From contig CM019072.1 of the NCBI GenBank assembly GCA_009667805.1, positions 33,473,519 to 33,537,518 on the forward strand: a DNA stretch of 64,000 nucleotides, read 5' to 3'. The stretch comes from Leptobrachium leishanense. Its lineage: Eukaryota; Chordata; Amphibia; Anura; Megophryidae. Each line of letters starts with the position of its first letter. Positions within the stretch are counted from its first letter, which is position 1. Below, piece by piece: positions 11,998 to 22,383 of the stretch. Below the pieces are notes generated by a model. The model ran no database searches. It was given only the letters and a program-made list of their open reading frames with translations, and was not told the origin of the DNA. The position numbers were made by a program, and so were the translations under genes.

Positions 11998-12112
11998 TCA
12001 TCCTGACCGGTCTCCACTCTTCTGGACATCCTGACCGGTCTCCACTCTTCTGGACATCCTGACCGGTCTCCACTCTTCTGGACATCCTGACCGGTCTCCA
12101 CTCTTCTGGCAA
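11998..12112 (+). repeat. 28-bp tandem repeat, four units
   Basis: The block 'gaccggtctccactcttctgg' recurs with a period of 28 bp, nearly identical in all four units. This suggests recent expansion. Confidence 0.92.
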
Positions 12113-12426
12113 GTGTCAAAATAGCCATGAATAAGGGATATATAACGCATCAAAATGTCAGCAATTTTTATGTAACCTTTGGTCAAGACTGAGATAAGGA
12201 TTGCTCCATGCCCATGGTCGTCACCCTCCTGTGGCCCATCATGACTGACCCTGCTTAGGAAGCAAGCCGACATGTTGGTTTCCCAGCCAGCACGTTCCTA
12301 AACGCTAGCACTCAAGACCACCCATGAGAGGATTCTCCAGCTCTCTACTGAAACTCCACCTTCAGCACAGGGAATCTGCTGTTGGCCTTGCCATTTTATT
12401 GATTTATAAAGGACTAGTTGTAAAGC

Positions 12427-12441
12427 CTGCCCAGAGGGCAG
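12427..12441 (-). other. Helitron 3'-terminal hairpin
   Basis: Read on either strand, CTGCCC pairs with GGGCAG around a 3-nt loop, nine bases before the terminal CTAG. This is the standard Helitron termination signal. Confidence 0.8.
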
Positions 12442-12454
12442 TCTATTGTGGATA

Positions 12455-13108
12455 TACTGCCCCTGCGCATGGATATACTGCCCCAGCTCGTGGATACTGC
12501 CCCAGCACGTGGATACTGCCCCAGCACGTGGATACTGCCCCCGCACGTGATACTGCCCCCGCACGTGGATACTGCCCCAGCCTGCCAGAGGCAGTCTATT
12601 GTGGGTATACTGCCCCAGCTCGTGGATACTGCCCCAGCACGTGGATATTGCCCCAGCATGTGGATACTGCCCCAGCACATGGATATTTGCCCCCAGCACA
12701 TGGATTTGCCCCAGCTCATGATTTGCCCAGCACATGGATTTGCCCCCAGCTCATGGAGTTGCCCAGCTCATGGATTTGCCCCAGCTCATGGATTTGCCCC
12801 AGCTCATGGATTTGCCCCAGCTCATGGATTTGCCCAGCACATGGATTTGCCCCAGCTCATGGATTTGCCCCCAGCTCATGGAGTTGCCCAGCTCATGGAT
12901 TTGCCCCCAGCTCATGGATTTGCCCAGCACATGGATTTGCCCCAGCACATGGATTTGCCCCCAGCTCATGGATTTGCCCCAGCTCATGGATTTGCCCAGC
13001 ACGTGGATTTGCCCCAGCTCGTGGATTTGCCCAGCACGTGGATTTGCCCAGCTCGTGGATTTGCCCCCAGGTCGTGGATATGGTCCCCCAGCTTGTGGAT
13101 ATGGACCC
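12455..13108 (+). repeat. Minisatellite inside the Helitron, 18-19-bp units
   Basis: Over 30 units follow the pattern 'ccccagctcgtggatactg' (left block) and 'ccccagctcatggatttg' (right block). Units lack stop codons, so long ORFs up to 286 codons appear on both strands. They are artefacts. Confidence 0.93.
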
Positions 13109-13139
13109 CCCCCCACCCCACCGCTCATACTTACCTGTC

Positions 13140-13660
13140 GAGCGGCGCCAGGGAAGTGAAGATTTCCCCGCTTCCGGTCTTTGAAGGACCCAAGCCGCGG
13201 TCACGTGACCGGGGCTTGGTCCTTCAAAGCGGAAGCGAGGGAACTTTCCCTCCGCCGCTCGGGGGGTAGGATGCGCGCGGCAGCCGGGTAGAGGCTGCGC
13301 CTCTACCCGGCTGCCGCTCGCATCCTACCCCTGAGCGGCGGAGGGAACTTTCCCTTCGCCGCTCGGGGGACCCGTTAGATGCACACAGCAGCCGGGTAGA
13401 GGCTGCGCTCGCAGCCTCTACCCGGCTGCCGCGCGCATCCAACCCCCCGAGCGGCGGAGGGAACTTTCCCTTCGCCGCTCTGGGGTTGGATGCGCGCGGC
13501 AGCCGGGTAGATCTACCCGGCTGCTGTGTGCATGTGTTACCGCCGCGGCGCCGGCGCAGCCGGCTCGTGCCGCGGCGGTTGCATGCGCGCGCAACCAACC
13601 GCCGCTGGTTGCGCGCGCATGCGCAGTAAGGCTTTGGCGACGGACAGCCAAAGCCTTACT
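13140..13660. repeat. GC-rich stacked inverted repeats (Helitron 5' portion)
   Basis: Blocks such as 'gagggaactttccctccgcc', 'cagccgggtagaggctgcgc' and 'ggttgcgcgcgcatgcgcag' recur directly and inverted with a period near 100-130 bp. Many CpGs remain. The segment could fold into very stable hairpins. Confidence 0.8.
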
Positions 13661-13675
13661 CTTTTATTATATAGA

Positions 13676-14320
13676 TTTTACCAGGAAGGATACATTGAGA
13701 TTTCTCTCCTTTTCAAGTATGTCCTGGGTTTGAGAACATTGAGTGGTTACAGAAATACAAAATAGTAAAATGCAAGATATGAACACAAAACAAATATACA
13801 GATTAACAGAAAATAAATATGTAGGAAATAGTCATTATGCTACATGTTTACAGGTGCATTCTGTATTGAGGTATGTTAATACAGAGCTCTTAAGGGACTT
13901 TAGACTGGGGAAGATTTGATGGCGTCTGGGAGGTTATTCCATATTTGCGGTGCTCTGCAGGAAAATGAGGACCGAACCACTTTCTTTTTGTATTGTGGTA
14001 TTGGGTGCTGGTCCTGGATCTGAGGTTATAGGATGAGGGAGCTGCTGAGGGAAGCAGCCTAGTCAGGTAGGGTGGTAGCTTCCCAGAAAAGCTCTTAAAC
14101 ACCAGGTTGGAAAGGTGAAGGGAGCATCTAGATTCCAGTGATGGCCAGTTTAGTTCTTTTAACATGTCACAATGGTGGGTCATGTAGTTACATTGTAACA
14201 CAAAGCGACAGAATGAGTTATACAATGTAGTAAGTTTCTGGAGGTGTGTTTGCGGGGCAGCTGCATACACTACATCTCCGTATTCAATAGCCGGCATAAG
14301 TCATAATATTGGATTGGCAA
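13676..14320 (-). mobile_element. Non-LTR retrotransposon 3' fragment (L2/CR1 group)
   Basis: The minus-strand ORF at 13890-14297 encodes the post-catalytic C-terminal region of a LINE reverse transcriptase. It includes the pattern YGDVVYAAAP, CRFVLQCNYMTHHC, LNWPSL, R, H and VFKSFSGKLPPYL, typical of the L2/CR1 group. The catalytic palm is missing, so the copy is 5'-truncated. Downstream is a 3' UTR and a tail (13676-13740) that folds around 'ccaggaaggata'/'tatgtcctgg'. The same tail occurs at 21634, 22049 and in the SINE at 26618. The Helitron is inserted directly next to it. Confidence 0.8.
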
Positions 14321-15590
14321 GTGGGGGAGGAGAACGGACTTTTCTGTACCATATTTGAACAGATCTATACACTTTCCAGCAAATATTGAAGTACAGCATA
14401 TAGATGGAATGTAAATATATATTTTGAGTTACATTGTATTGTAACTATCTCCGAGAGCACCTCATCAATGGCCATGCCCTCACACCAATGTTTGGCTAAT
14501 CCAAGGGCCCATTAGACACTGGCTTCTAATTTTCTGTACAATGTAATATAGTAGGGCTTGAGAAAACCAGGTGCCAGGTCGCCACTTGCGCTTACAAATT
14601 TTAACCTGTTCTGGTTCTTGCAGTTGCCCTTTAAAGTTGCCCTTTAATCCCTACACATTATAGTGTGTTGGTTTCCAAATCTTCATTATCTGGGTTATAT
14701 ACAGTATTTATATTGAGGAAAGCTACAGGCCCATGCCATAACAGCGAAGTTTCACAAGGTGGTGCTGCAGTTACTGGGCATGGAGTCCACTGTACAGTAC
14801 CTATCTATGCTTCTCCATCTTTTCTACATTCAAAGAAGCAGGGAGATCCAAAGGCATATAGAATATCAGTTTTTCTACACAGCTTTGCCTCATTCACATT
14901 AAACCACAAGGAATCTGATTGCTAAACCTCATTTCTAGAGGGGTGGGCAAAGGAAACAAGTGCTGGAGGACCCAGGCGATAGGATGCCCTCTGCAGCTCT
15001 TCATTTCATTACAGGGCCCTCCTCGTTCCATGGAAGCAGCAGCCTCTCATTGCGGTATACTACACATGGGCCTGAATCGGCTGGATTATACATTTGGCAG
15101 GGAACATCTAAGCGTTTCAGGGTGAAACGGGAAAGGAAACACGCACGATTGGAGCTGGGAACGCGGCCAACTCTTGTCACAGACCTACACCTCACAGCGT
15201 ACACACATCACAAGGGCCTGAACACCAGGCCTCTCCGTCCTTGTCACCAGAAAGCCCTCGGTTGCAGACTAAAAAGAATCTCAATTATAGAGCTTTGTTA
15301 CTGTGGCAACATTCCTCTTCCAGCAGCCAGAGCCCGGCGTAAGATATGTGCGAAAAGTGAATAGGAACAACGAGAGGCGGGGAATAAAGAAGAACATTGA
15401 ATAAGCAGAATGAAAGGAAGAAATGTGTATACCATATGTTATTCATCTTGTAATGCTATGCAGCAGTTTTTCCATTAGAAACTGGTTCTTGGCGATGTTT
15501 TTTCACAGTATGAACACAAATTCTAACCCAGCACTCATACATTATGATTGCGCAGCATTGATGTCCGCAGTGTTCTCCCCTATATGTGTG
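14321..15590. other. Intronic sequence, nothing recognised
   Basis: No clear repeats. Overlapping ORFs at 14919-15364 (+) and 15001-15204 (-) show no protein family features. Confidence 0.4.
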
Positions 15591-15597
15591 TGTAACA

Positions 15598-15640
15598 TTA
15601 TATATATATATACATATATACATATATATATATATATAAT
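15598..15640 (+). repeat. (TA)n microsatellite
   Basis: TA-rich run with TACA interruptions, abutting the start of the family-B repeat. Confidence 0.85.
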
Positions 15641-16024
15641 TAGTTGCGTTTATTATTGCAGAAGCCACTTGCACATCACAGCAACTCGATTAATTGCATC
15701 CCAGAGCTCCTGTGCCACATTCCCCATATGCAGCAAGGAATTCTGGGTAGGATATGCAAATGACCGCTGTCTCACTTTTATGCATCCTGGGTCTGTTATT
15801 ACACAGAGCCCTAAAATCATTGCTATACCACACTGTGGCTTTCTTGCAGAGATAAGGTTATGCAACTGGTCAAAGCCACTCCTAGGACAGCGCTGTTTTG
15901 GGTTTATTGGACCCTCATCAGCAGGAGCTAGGCATGATGACCAGTTGCAGTGGATGCTTGGACCGTAGGGTAAATTAGAGTCTACAAGGGTTGACAAAAA
16001 AGTGAGATAAAAAGCCTCCACGCT
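15638..16024. repeat. Family-B foldback repeat, copy 1
   Basis: It begins 'attagttgcgtttattattg' and passes through 'ggatatgcaaatgaccg' and 'accctcatcagcaggagcta'. The first part repeats directly in copy 2, while its middle is the inverse complement of the middle of copy 2. It carries the octamer ATGCAAAT. The superfamily is unknown. Confidence 0.7.
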
Positions 16025-16912
16025 ATAATTAGTTGCGTTTATTATTGCAGAAGCCACTTGCACATCACAGCAATTCAAAGAATTGCATCCCAGAGCTCCT
16101 GTGCCACATTCCACCAGACACTAATTTACCCTACGTGTCCAAGCATCCACTGGAACTGGTCATGCCTACCTCCTGCTGATGAGGGTTCAACAAACCCGAA
16201 ACAGCGCTGTCCTAGGAGTGGCTTTGACCAGTTGCATAACCTTATCTCTGCTAGAAAGCTACAGTGTGGCATAGCATTGATTTTAGGGTTCTGTGTAATA
16301 ACAGACCCACGATGCATAAGGCTAGGGTCAGACGAGCGTGATTTCTACGGACTGTACGTCCGTGCACACGGACGTACGTCAGTACGGAAGACGCAGTAGT
16401 GGCCACACAGTCCGTTTATTCACTGACGTATATTTTTGACGGATGTAGGAGGGAAAATAAATTAAAAAGCAAAACCATTTTGTCCGTGAAAAATGCTGGA
16501 CGTATAAATGCAGTCCGTCTGACCACGTTCCATCACTCACACACAAAGCTATGCAGACGTTGCGGACGCAGCGCACTTTGTGCGGCCGTTCTAGGGGTTG
16601 TACGTTCTTGCCTGCCTTGCGTCCGTGGGCCGCGGCCGTTGTGCATCCGCAGTTCAGTGCGGACGTACTTCGTGTGTCGGGCTCCAATGGGCTTTCTGTC
16701 ATGCTATCACGGACGTACTTTTAGGCGCAATCACGGACGTGAACACTACGCTCGTCTGACCCCAGCCTAAAAGTGAGACAGCGGTCATTTGCATATCCTA
16801 CCCAGAATTCCTTGCTGCATATGGGGAATGTGGCACAGGAGCTCTGGGATGCAATTCATCGAAATGCTGTGATGTGCAGGTGGCTTCTGCAATAATAAAC
16901 ATAACTAATTAT
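16025..16912. repeat. Family-B foldback repeat, copy 2, interrupted
   Basis: The arms at 16025-16112 and 16826-16912 are inverted copies of each other. The central part is split by a Harbinger MITE at 16320-16767. Removing that MITE and one TAA joins a continuous sequence matching copy 1 ('gatgcata' + 'aaagtgagac'). Confidence 0.75.
16320..16767. mobile_element. PIF/Harbinger-type MITE, 448 bp, TAA TSD
   Basis: The termini GGCTAGGGTCAGACGAGCG and CGCTCGTCTGACCCCAGCC are inverts. TAA lies at 16317-16319 and 16768-16770, and the empty site is visible in copy 1 of the host repeat. The length is identical to the copy at 18980. Confidence 0.9.
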
Positions 16913-16925
16913 AGTGTGGAGGCTT

Positions 16926-18039
16926 TTTATTTCACTTTTAGTCCTCCACCCCAACCCTTGTAGATTATATATATATATATATACACACATATAAACACAC
17001 ACACATTGAGTATCCCTTAATTGAGATGCTTTTTTCTGATTCCAACCACTGTGTATGTTATATACTAATATAATAGCGTATCACATTAATGATGCCGACC
17101 TGTCCCCTCTCCTCACCTACCTGCACATAATGATAGATTCCACTTCCATGGCCCCCACCATTCCCGAACCACTGGCACTAGTGATCCTGATGACCAATAA
17201 AACTCTTCTAGACTTCCTCCATCACATGACTGCTTAGGCCCAGACCTCCCCACCTATGCACTCTACCCAGGGATCAAATCCTAAAAAAAAAATAAGTGTG
17301 GGAACTCAACATTTCAGTACATTGTGGTCTCAAACATTACTGGGAGCCGAAGAAGCTGCAGCGCTTCTTTATGCAGGAGAATGTGATTCCGCAGGCAAAC
17401 CCTGAGAAATTGTCATTCCCATGGCTTCCAAATCCAAGAAAACCCCTTCAATCTAGACAGTTTTATAAAATTGTGCCTATATAGAAAGGTATCATAGTTT
17501 CCCAGTATATCAGCCAAAAGGGAACGAAGTTCCTCCTGCTAAAATAGTGAGAGAACTGCGTTCCCAAGCGTTCCTGCAGGACTCGATCACTGCCTCTACC
17601 CCAATAAACACACAGAGACCTGAATATCTGAAAGGGCATAGGCCACAGCTTTATTTAAAATAAATACACAGATATAATAAAATCACCTAAACCCTGACCC
17701 CTCCGCCCCAAACCTGAGGAGGGCAGTCTCAACCATATATTACCATGAGCTCGTCGCCCTCCCTGACCCCATGCAGGCAGAGTTCGTCTCTCCCAAGGCC
17801 CACCTTTTGGCGGTTTATTTTATTCTAAAACGGTCGCCGACAAGGCAAAAAAAAAACGCCACGCCAGAGTTCTGCTCCACTACGCTGCCAGGATCCAAAG
17901 AGGTAAGCCACTCCCCTTTACCTCACCTTATATACCTGCAATCCACATCGATGCAACCAATCAGTTCCACACTCCATTTACCTGTCCGACCAGTACCAGC
18001 AGTCATGTCTCCCCTTCCCGATTGGTCCAGGGGGACCCA
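16926..18039. other. Intronic sequence with a TA/CA microsatellite
   Basis: A (TA)n(CA)n run lies at about 16963-17005. The rest shows no recognisable repeat. Small ORFs at 17055-17237, 17296-17484 and 17771-18055 (+) show no family features. Confidence 0.4.
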
Positions 18040-18186
18040 TCCCTCTAGATTGTAAGCTCCTCTGAACAGGGCCCACTGCACCGCTGGTCTCGGTTCCCAT
18101 GTTTGCTCATTTGTGCCTTGTTTCCCTTGGTTATGGTGAAGCGCTGTGGACACTGTTGGTGCCGTATAAAATGATAATAAATAATA
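18040..18186 (+). mobile_element. L2-like LINE 3' end
   Basis: The segment 'ctagattgtaagctcctctg' through 'gaagcgctgtggacactgtt' to a run of 'aataat' is a LINE 3' UTR tail. It matches the inverted tail at 32140-32250, which is attached to an L2-like ORF fragment. Confidence 0.65.
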
Positions 18187-18850
18187 TATATACGCGCACA
18201 CATGAGGAAATCGGTGGTGTTGCAACGCCGACATTTCACAAGAGAAATGCAACGCGCAACAGAAGAATAGTCGTGGAAGTGAGAGGTTGGAATATGAATC
18301 CCCTAAGGTTTGCCTTATGTTGGCAGGTGAACTTACATGTTACCATACGTTGAACATCGGGTTATATTATGCGTTAGGATTTGGTATGTATTGTTTTGAT
18401 ATTGCATACTCAATTTGAAACAATGTTGTGATTTGTATGCCACTTGCATTATGTGGTGAAGGGATGTTATGTGTTTTTTATTTGTGTTTAGTATTCGTGT
18501 CACTGCTTCAAAGCAAGCAGCCGAGCACCAGAGGGACGGCACAAGAAATCCCCACGGACTACATCACCTGCGGTAAAATTACACAACAATAACGGATAGA
18601 GACAATGACGTTGAGTATCTGGGCTCTTGGAGGACTGTATTAAAAAAAAAAAAGTCATCAAATTCTTTACAGAGGGATTTTTATCAATACGAAAAAGGTT
18701 TAAGAATATATACACACAAACACACATCTGTACAGTATATACAAACACAACTACATTTCCATAAATACCTCCATATTATGTATTTTCTTGTGATGCAGGT
18801 ACAAACTTCTGATTTAAATGGGGGGAGGGATGTAATTATATATACACACA

Positions 18851-19471
18851 CAGGCCTCAAAATTTCCACTCGCCTACTCGCATTTGGCGAGTGGAAATTA
18901 CATGAGGGCGAGTGGGAATGCAGACGCAGGCAAGGCAGGTTAGGGGTTATATGCGGCAACTACTGGCGAGTAACTCTTAGGCTGGGGTCAGACGAGCGTG
19001 ATTTCTACGGACTGTACGTCCGTGCAGTACGGACATCGTCAGTACGGATGACGCAGTAGTGGTCACACAGTCCGTTTTTTCACTGAAGTTATTTTTGACG
19101 GATGTAGGAGGGAAAAATAAATTACAATGAAAAAACATTCTGTCCGTCAAAAATGCTGGACGTATAAATGCAGTCCGTCTGACCATGCTCCATCACTCAC
19201 ACACAAAGCTATGCAGACGTTGCAGACGTGGCGCACTCCGCACGTCCGTTCTAGCAGTATTACGTTCTTGCCTAACCTGCGTCCGTTTGCAGCATCCGTC
19301 ATGCGTCCGCAGTTCAGTGCGGACGTACTTCATGTGTCGGGCTCCAATGGACTTTCTTTCATGCTATCACGGACGTACTTTTAGGCGCAATCACGGACGT
19401 GAACACTACGCTCGTCTGACAGCAGCCTTAAGGCCTGGCTAGTAGCTTGGGACTTGAAATTTTGAGCCCTG
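18851..19471. mobile_element. hAT-type MITE (family C) interrupted by a Harbinger MITE
   Basis: The termini CAGGCCTCAAAATTTCC and GAAATTTTGAGCCCTG are flanked by a perfect 8-bp duplication TACACACA (18843-18850 and 19472-19479). The element equals the 159-bp copy at 4869 apart from the nested insertion at 18980-19427. Confidence 0.92.
18980..19427. mobile_element. PIF/Harbinger-type MITE, 448 bp, TTA TSD
   Basis: The termini GGCTGGGGTCAGACGAGCG and CGCTCGTCTGACAGCAGCC are nested in family C at 'ctcTTAaggcc', duplicating TTA (18977-18979 and 19428-19430). The intact copies at 4869 and 58118 give the empty site. Confidence 0.93.
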
Positions 19472-19626
19472 TACACACATATATTTTATTATTTATATAC
19501 CAGGAGGGCAGCACTCAACCTTTCCAAAGCATAGTGGGCGGGTGCTTCTTATGACAAAAAAAATAAATAACGGAAAACCAGGAGGAGAGCACACCAACTC
19601 ATACATGCAAAGACTAAGGGGGGGGG

Positions 19627-20269
19627 GGGGTTATTCAGAGAGATCCAAAATGTCACCAAAATGAAACCGGACACTGAATTTCAGCGAACAGGGACATTTC
19701 GGGGCTATTCAGAGAGCAGGCAGTTTGCCAAATTCTGGCGAATTGCCTGCACGTACGGAGCCTGTTCGAGGGCAGTGAAATCCCCCATAGAGAAGCAATG
19801 CTTTGTCTATTCAAAGACACCGAACAGCTGAGAAAAGTTGCCGAAATGCCCTGCTGTTTGGTGGTTTCATTCGGCAGGTTTATTCAGGCGAATCCCATAG
19901 GCTTCAATGTTAAAAATATTCCTGTTTTAATTCAACATCTAACAAACGTTTATTAGTTTATTCTGCTGTACAGAGTCCCTTTATTTCTAGATTTTTAGGA
20001 TCTTTTAGCAAAATTCTTTTCCGTTTATTTTTTTACATTGTCATTTTCAATTTTTCTGTAACAGCCCTTTTTATTGTCATTCATTGGATCTTATATGTAA
20101 ATTCCAAACATTTGCATTCAGTAGTTTTTTTGCAAACAGCATTTTTTGCAACAGCGCTGCTCTGCGCTGTGATCGGCGTCTAGTCGGGTTTTTCCAGCAT
20201 GTTCGGTGGGGTTTTTCCAGCGGTTTCGGCGAACGTGCGGTGACTTTTCGATTCTCCCTGAATTACCCT
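19627..20269. mobile_element. Inverted-repeat MITE, family A
   Basis: The left end is GGTTATTCAGAGAGATCC after an 11-G run, and the right end is TTCTCCCTGAATTACCCT. Internal blocks are as at 8866 and 41003. It is shorter than those copies, having lost part of its right half. The element at 20274 adjoins it directly. Confidence 0.7.
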
Positions 20270-20273
20270 CTTC

Positions 20274-21123
20274 GGCTGGCCGTACACTGGCACCGTATTT
20301 GTGCGATGAGGCGATCATTCGATATTGCCTGAAGTTGTCTGACCGAATTAGCTCTCTTCCACTGCATACGACCACCCGACGATTTCAGATGATTTTATGC
20401 GATTGCAAAACATTAGCGATCCTTTCAATTTCAATAGATTTTATCGGACGATGCCAGGACGATCTGGTACAGGTTTACATGGAAAAGATGCATCGTATAG
20501 TTAAACCGCCGTGCTGCAGCAGAGAAATGTGTAAATGATGTATTGTATAGTATAACCGCTGTGTGCTAGGGAAATGTGAAAAGATGCATTGTATAGGAAA
20601 ACCGGCATGCGCAAAGTCCTTAGGATTCAATGGAAAAAATCTTAAAGTTTTTATTCAACCGTTTATTTTTTTAATCCGCAGCAAAAAGCCTTTTTATTTA
20701 TTGAATTTTTCGAGATTTGTTTGGCATTTTTCTGTATTTTTTTAGGCAAAATTTTAGGTTTCGATTTTTTTAAAAGACTAGTCTTTATTTCATCGCGCGT
20801 CGGCTGCATTCGGTGTTGCTGTCAATGGCGCTGAAGCCTATTCAGCACTAGGGAGAGGGGGTTAACCCCCCTGCAGCCTGGCGAGTTTTTTTTTTTGGGG
20901 GGGCTGTTCGTGGTGAAACTCAAGTTTCAGCACCAAAGACAGTCTTTTTTTCTCCCCGCAGCGGTGCTCGCTTTTTTTTTTTTTCCATTGGCCTGCCTGT
21001 CCATCGGCAGATCTGGGTCATCCATAGACACTTCCAGTGGACGACCCTGATTGGCTGATAGCGTTGTCCGTAGTCGGGTGACAAAGTCGGTCGCCCAACT
21101 ACTGTGCCAGTGGACGGCCACCC
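20274..21123. mobile_element. Harbinger-like MITE, RE1-bearing family D, copy 1
   Basis: The termini are GGCTGGCCGTACACTGGCAC and GTGCCAGTGGACGGCCACCC. Copy 2 is at 46173. The outer 150 bp at each end are rich in 'cgatc'/'gatcg'. The middle is T-rich and contains short hairpins 'ctgaagcctattcag'. TTC/TAA flank it, an imperfect TWA duplication. No ORF. Confidence 0.65.
20926..20942 (+). promoter_or_regulatory. RE1/NRSE-like site (REST) in family D
   Basis: TTCAGCACCAAAGACAG fits the degenerate 17-nt NRSE consensus NTYAGMRCCNNRGMSAG at every position. A weaker site with one mismatch lies at 20841-20857. Binding is not shown. Confidence 0.4.
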
Positions 21124-21141
21124 TAACAGTAGCTCATACAT

Positions 21142-21553
21142 TTAACCTCCCTTGCGGTTTTCACGAGTGTGGCTCTAGGTTAACTTTCATTGCCGAAAGC
21201 GGTAACCCCGAGCCACACTCTGGCTGCATACATACCTACCTTTACCTGTGCTCCCTCGCTGACCTCCGCAATCGCATTATCCTCCGGCGATCGCAGCATC
21301 CTGCTTCCTGGTTCCCTTCTCGCGAGAAGTGAACCAGGAAATAGGACGTCGCGATCGACCGGAGGGGACAGCGGGGGACAGCGATGGAGTGCAGGGACAG
21401 GCAATGTATCCAGCCCCGAGTGTGGCTCAGGGATACTGATTTCAGCACTGAAAGTTAACCCCAGCCACACTCGATATACCACCAGGGGGCCAAATAAATT
21501 TTAACGATTCTGACATATAATATATGTCAGAATCGTAACACCAGAGAGGTTAA
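21142..21553. mobile_element. piggyBac-like MITE with TTAA TSD
   Basis: It begins TTAACCTCCCTTGCGG and ends CCAGAGAGGTTAA, with TTAA at 21142-21145 and 21550-21553. The internal inverted pair 'gagtgtggct'/'agccacactc' is repeated. Related copy at 52446. Confidence 0.8.
21479..21491 (+). promoter_or_regulatory. CTCF-like core motif inside a MITE
   Basis: CCACCAGGGGGCC matches the CTCF core up to its last base. It lies close to the right end of the TTAA element. Function is untested. Confidence 0.3.
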
Positions 21554-21633
21554 TGATTTTAACAAAAAAAAATATTTTGTTAAAGTCTTTCAATTATACA
21601 AGATGGTGTGCTCTCCACCTGGTTTCAATGTTC

Positions 21634-21722
21634 TTGAACCCAGGACATACTTGAAAACGAGAGAAATCTAAATGTATCCTTCCTGGTAAAATACTTTATA
21701 ATTAAATAAATATATATATATA
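21634..21722 (+). mobile_element. LINE 3' tail fragment
   Basis: The run 'cccaggacatacttgaaaac' to 'tccttcctggtaaaatactt' plus an AT-rich end matches the tail of the LINE at 13676 and of the SINE at 26618. No upstream ORF is recognisable. Confidence 0.7.
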
Positions 21723-22010
21723 TAACAGTGAAGTTCCGGAATGTTTTTTATATATATCATCAAGAAGGTGTGCACTCCTGGAGTCTTTCAACTAGATATT
21801 TGTTTATTTTTTGTGGCAGTACAAAAAAATTTTTTTTAAAAAAAATTCAGTCCCACAGCGGACTTTTTTCATCTTGAAAAACAAGTCCTCTGTGGGACTG
21901 AAATGTAGATTTTTGTACTTCCACCAGAAAATAAAACATATAGTTATAAGTCTCCAGGAGTGCACGCCTTCTTGAGTTGTATGCCCTCGGCGGTGGTCAC
22001 CACCGGAGCA
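21723..22010. repeat. Inverted-repeat segment (unclassified)
   Basis: The left block 'caagaaggtgtgcactcctg' pairs with 'caggagtgcacgccttcttg' near 21955. Inside these, 'cagtcccacagcggactt' pairs with 'aagtcctctgtgggactg'. This is a foldback MITE of about 230 bp. Confidence 0.65.
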
Positions 22011-22048
22011 ATTAGAAGTGGATATCCTGGCTGTGGGGTCCCCTGGTG

Positions 22049-22131
22049 AATTATTTATTTATCAAATCAAGTATTTTACCAGGAAGGATACAGTGAGATT
22101 TCTCTCATTTTCAAGTATGTCCTGGATAGAT
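22049..22131 (-). mobile_element. LINE/SINE 3' tail fragment
   Basis: This is the reverse complement of the tail at 13676 ('ttttaccaggaaggatacag' to 'tcaagtatgtcctgg'), with 'atttatttat' at the 3' side. Confidence 0.7.
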
Positions 22132-22383
22132 ATATAGTCACACATTTAACACAATCCATTTTTTATGGTATCTGCATTGCAAGAAATTACTAATATGGAA
22201 ATATAAGAATATATATAAAATATTAATCTGTGGCTAGAGGTAGCGCAGCCGCCAAAGCCACCTAATGCTTCTTGTGTGTATAGATGTGTCTGCGTGACCT
22301 AGCTGCATTGCTAGTGGGAATTGTCGTTCTTAAAACATATTTTTAATTGCGTGTAAGCAAAAAATGGATAGAGAGGGCATTAA

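Larger units (their letters stand above)
12414..13675 (-). mobile_element. Non-autonomous Helitron with both termini
   Basis: On the minus strand the element begins TCTATATAATAAAAGAGTAA, a typical Helitron 5' end, preceded by A. It ends with a 6-bp-stem hairpin (12427-12441, loop TCT), nine bases, then CTAG followed by T. Insertion between A and T without a target duplication is as expected for Helitrons. No Rep/helicase ORF is present. The 5' third is GC-rich with stacked inverted repeats (13140-13670). The remaining part is a minisatellite. A second, imperfect copy of the terminal hairpin block lies near 12580-12600. Confidence 0.85.

Noticed and set aside
12298..13269. ORFs of 286, 273, 145 and 141 codons on both strands
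   Set aside because: They derive from the Helitron minisatellite and GC-rich hairpins. Repetitive peptides in all frames, no domain.
13224..13598. GC-rich segment as a CpG-island promoter
   Set aside because: Its CpG content comes from stacked transposon inverted repeats. No promoter elements or first exon were seen.
17055..17484. Two adjacent plus-strand ORFs as a decayed processed pseudogene
   Set aside because: The peptides match nothing I recognise, and no poly(A) tail or target duplication is visible.
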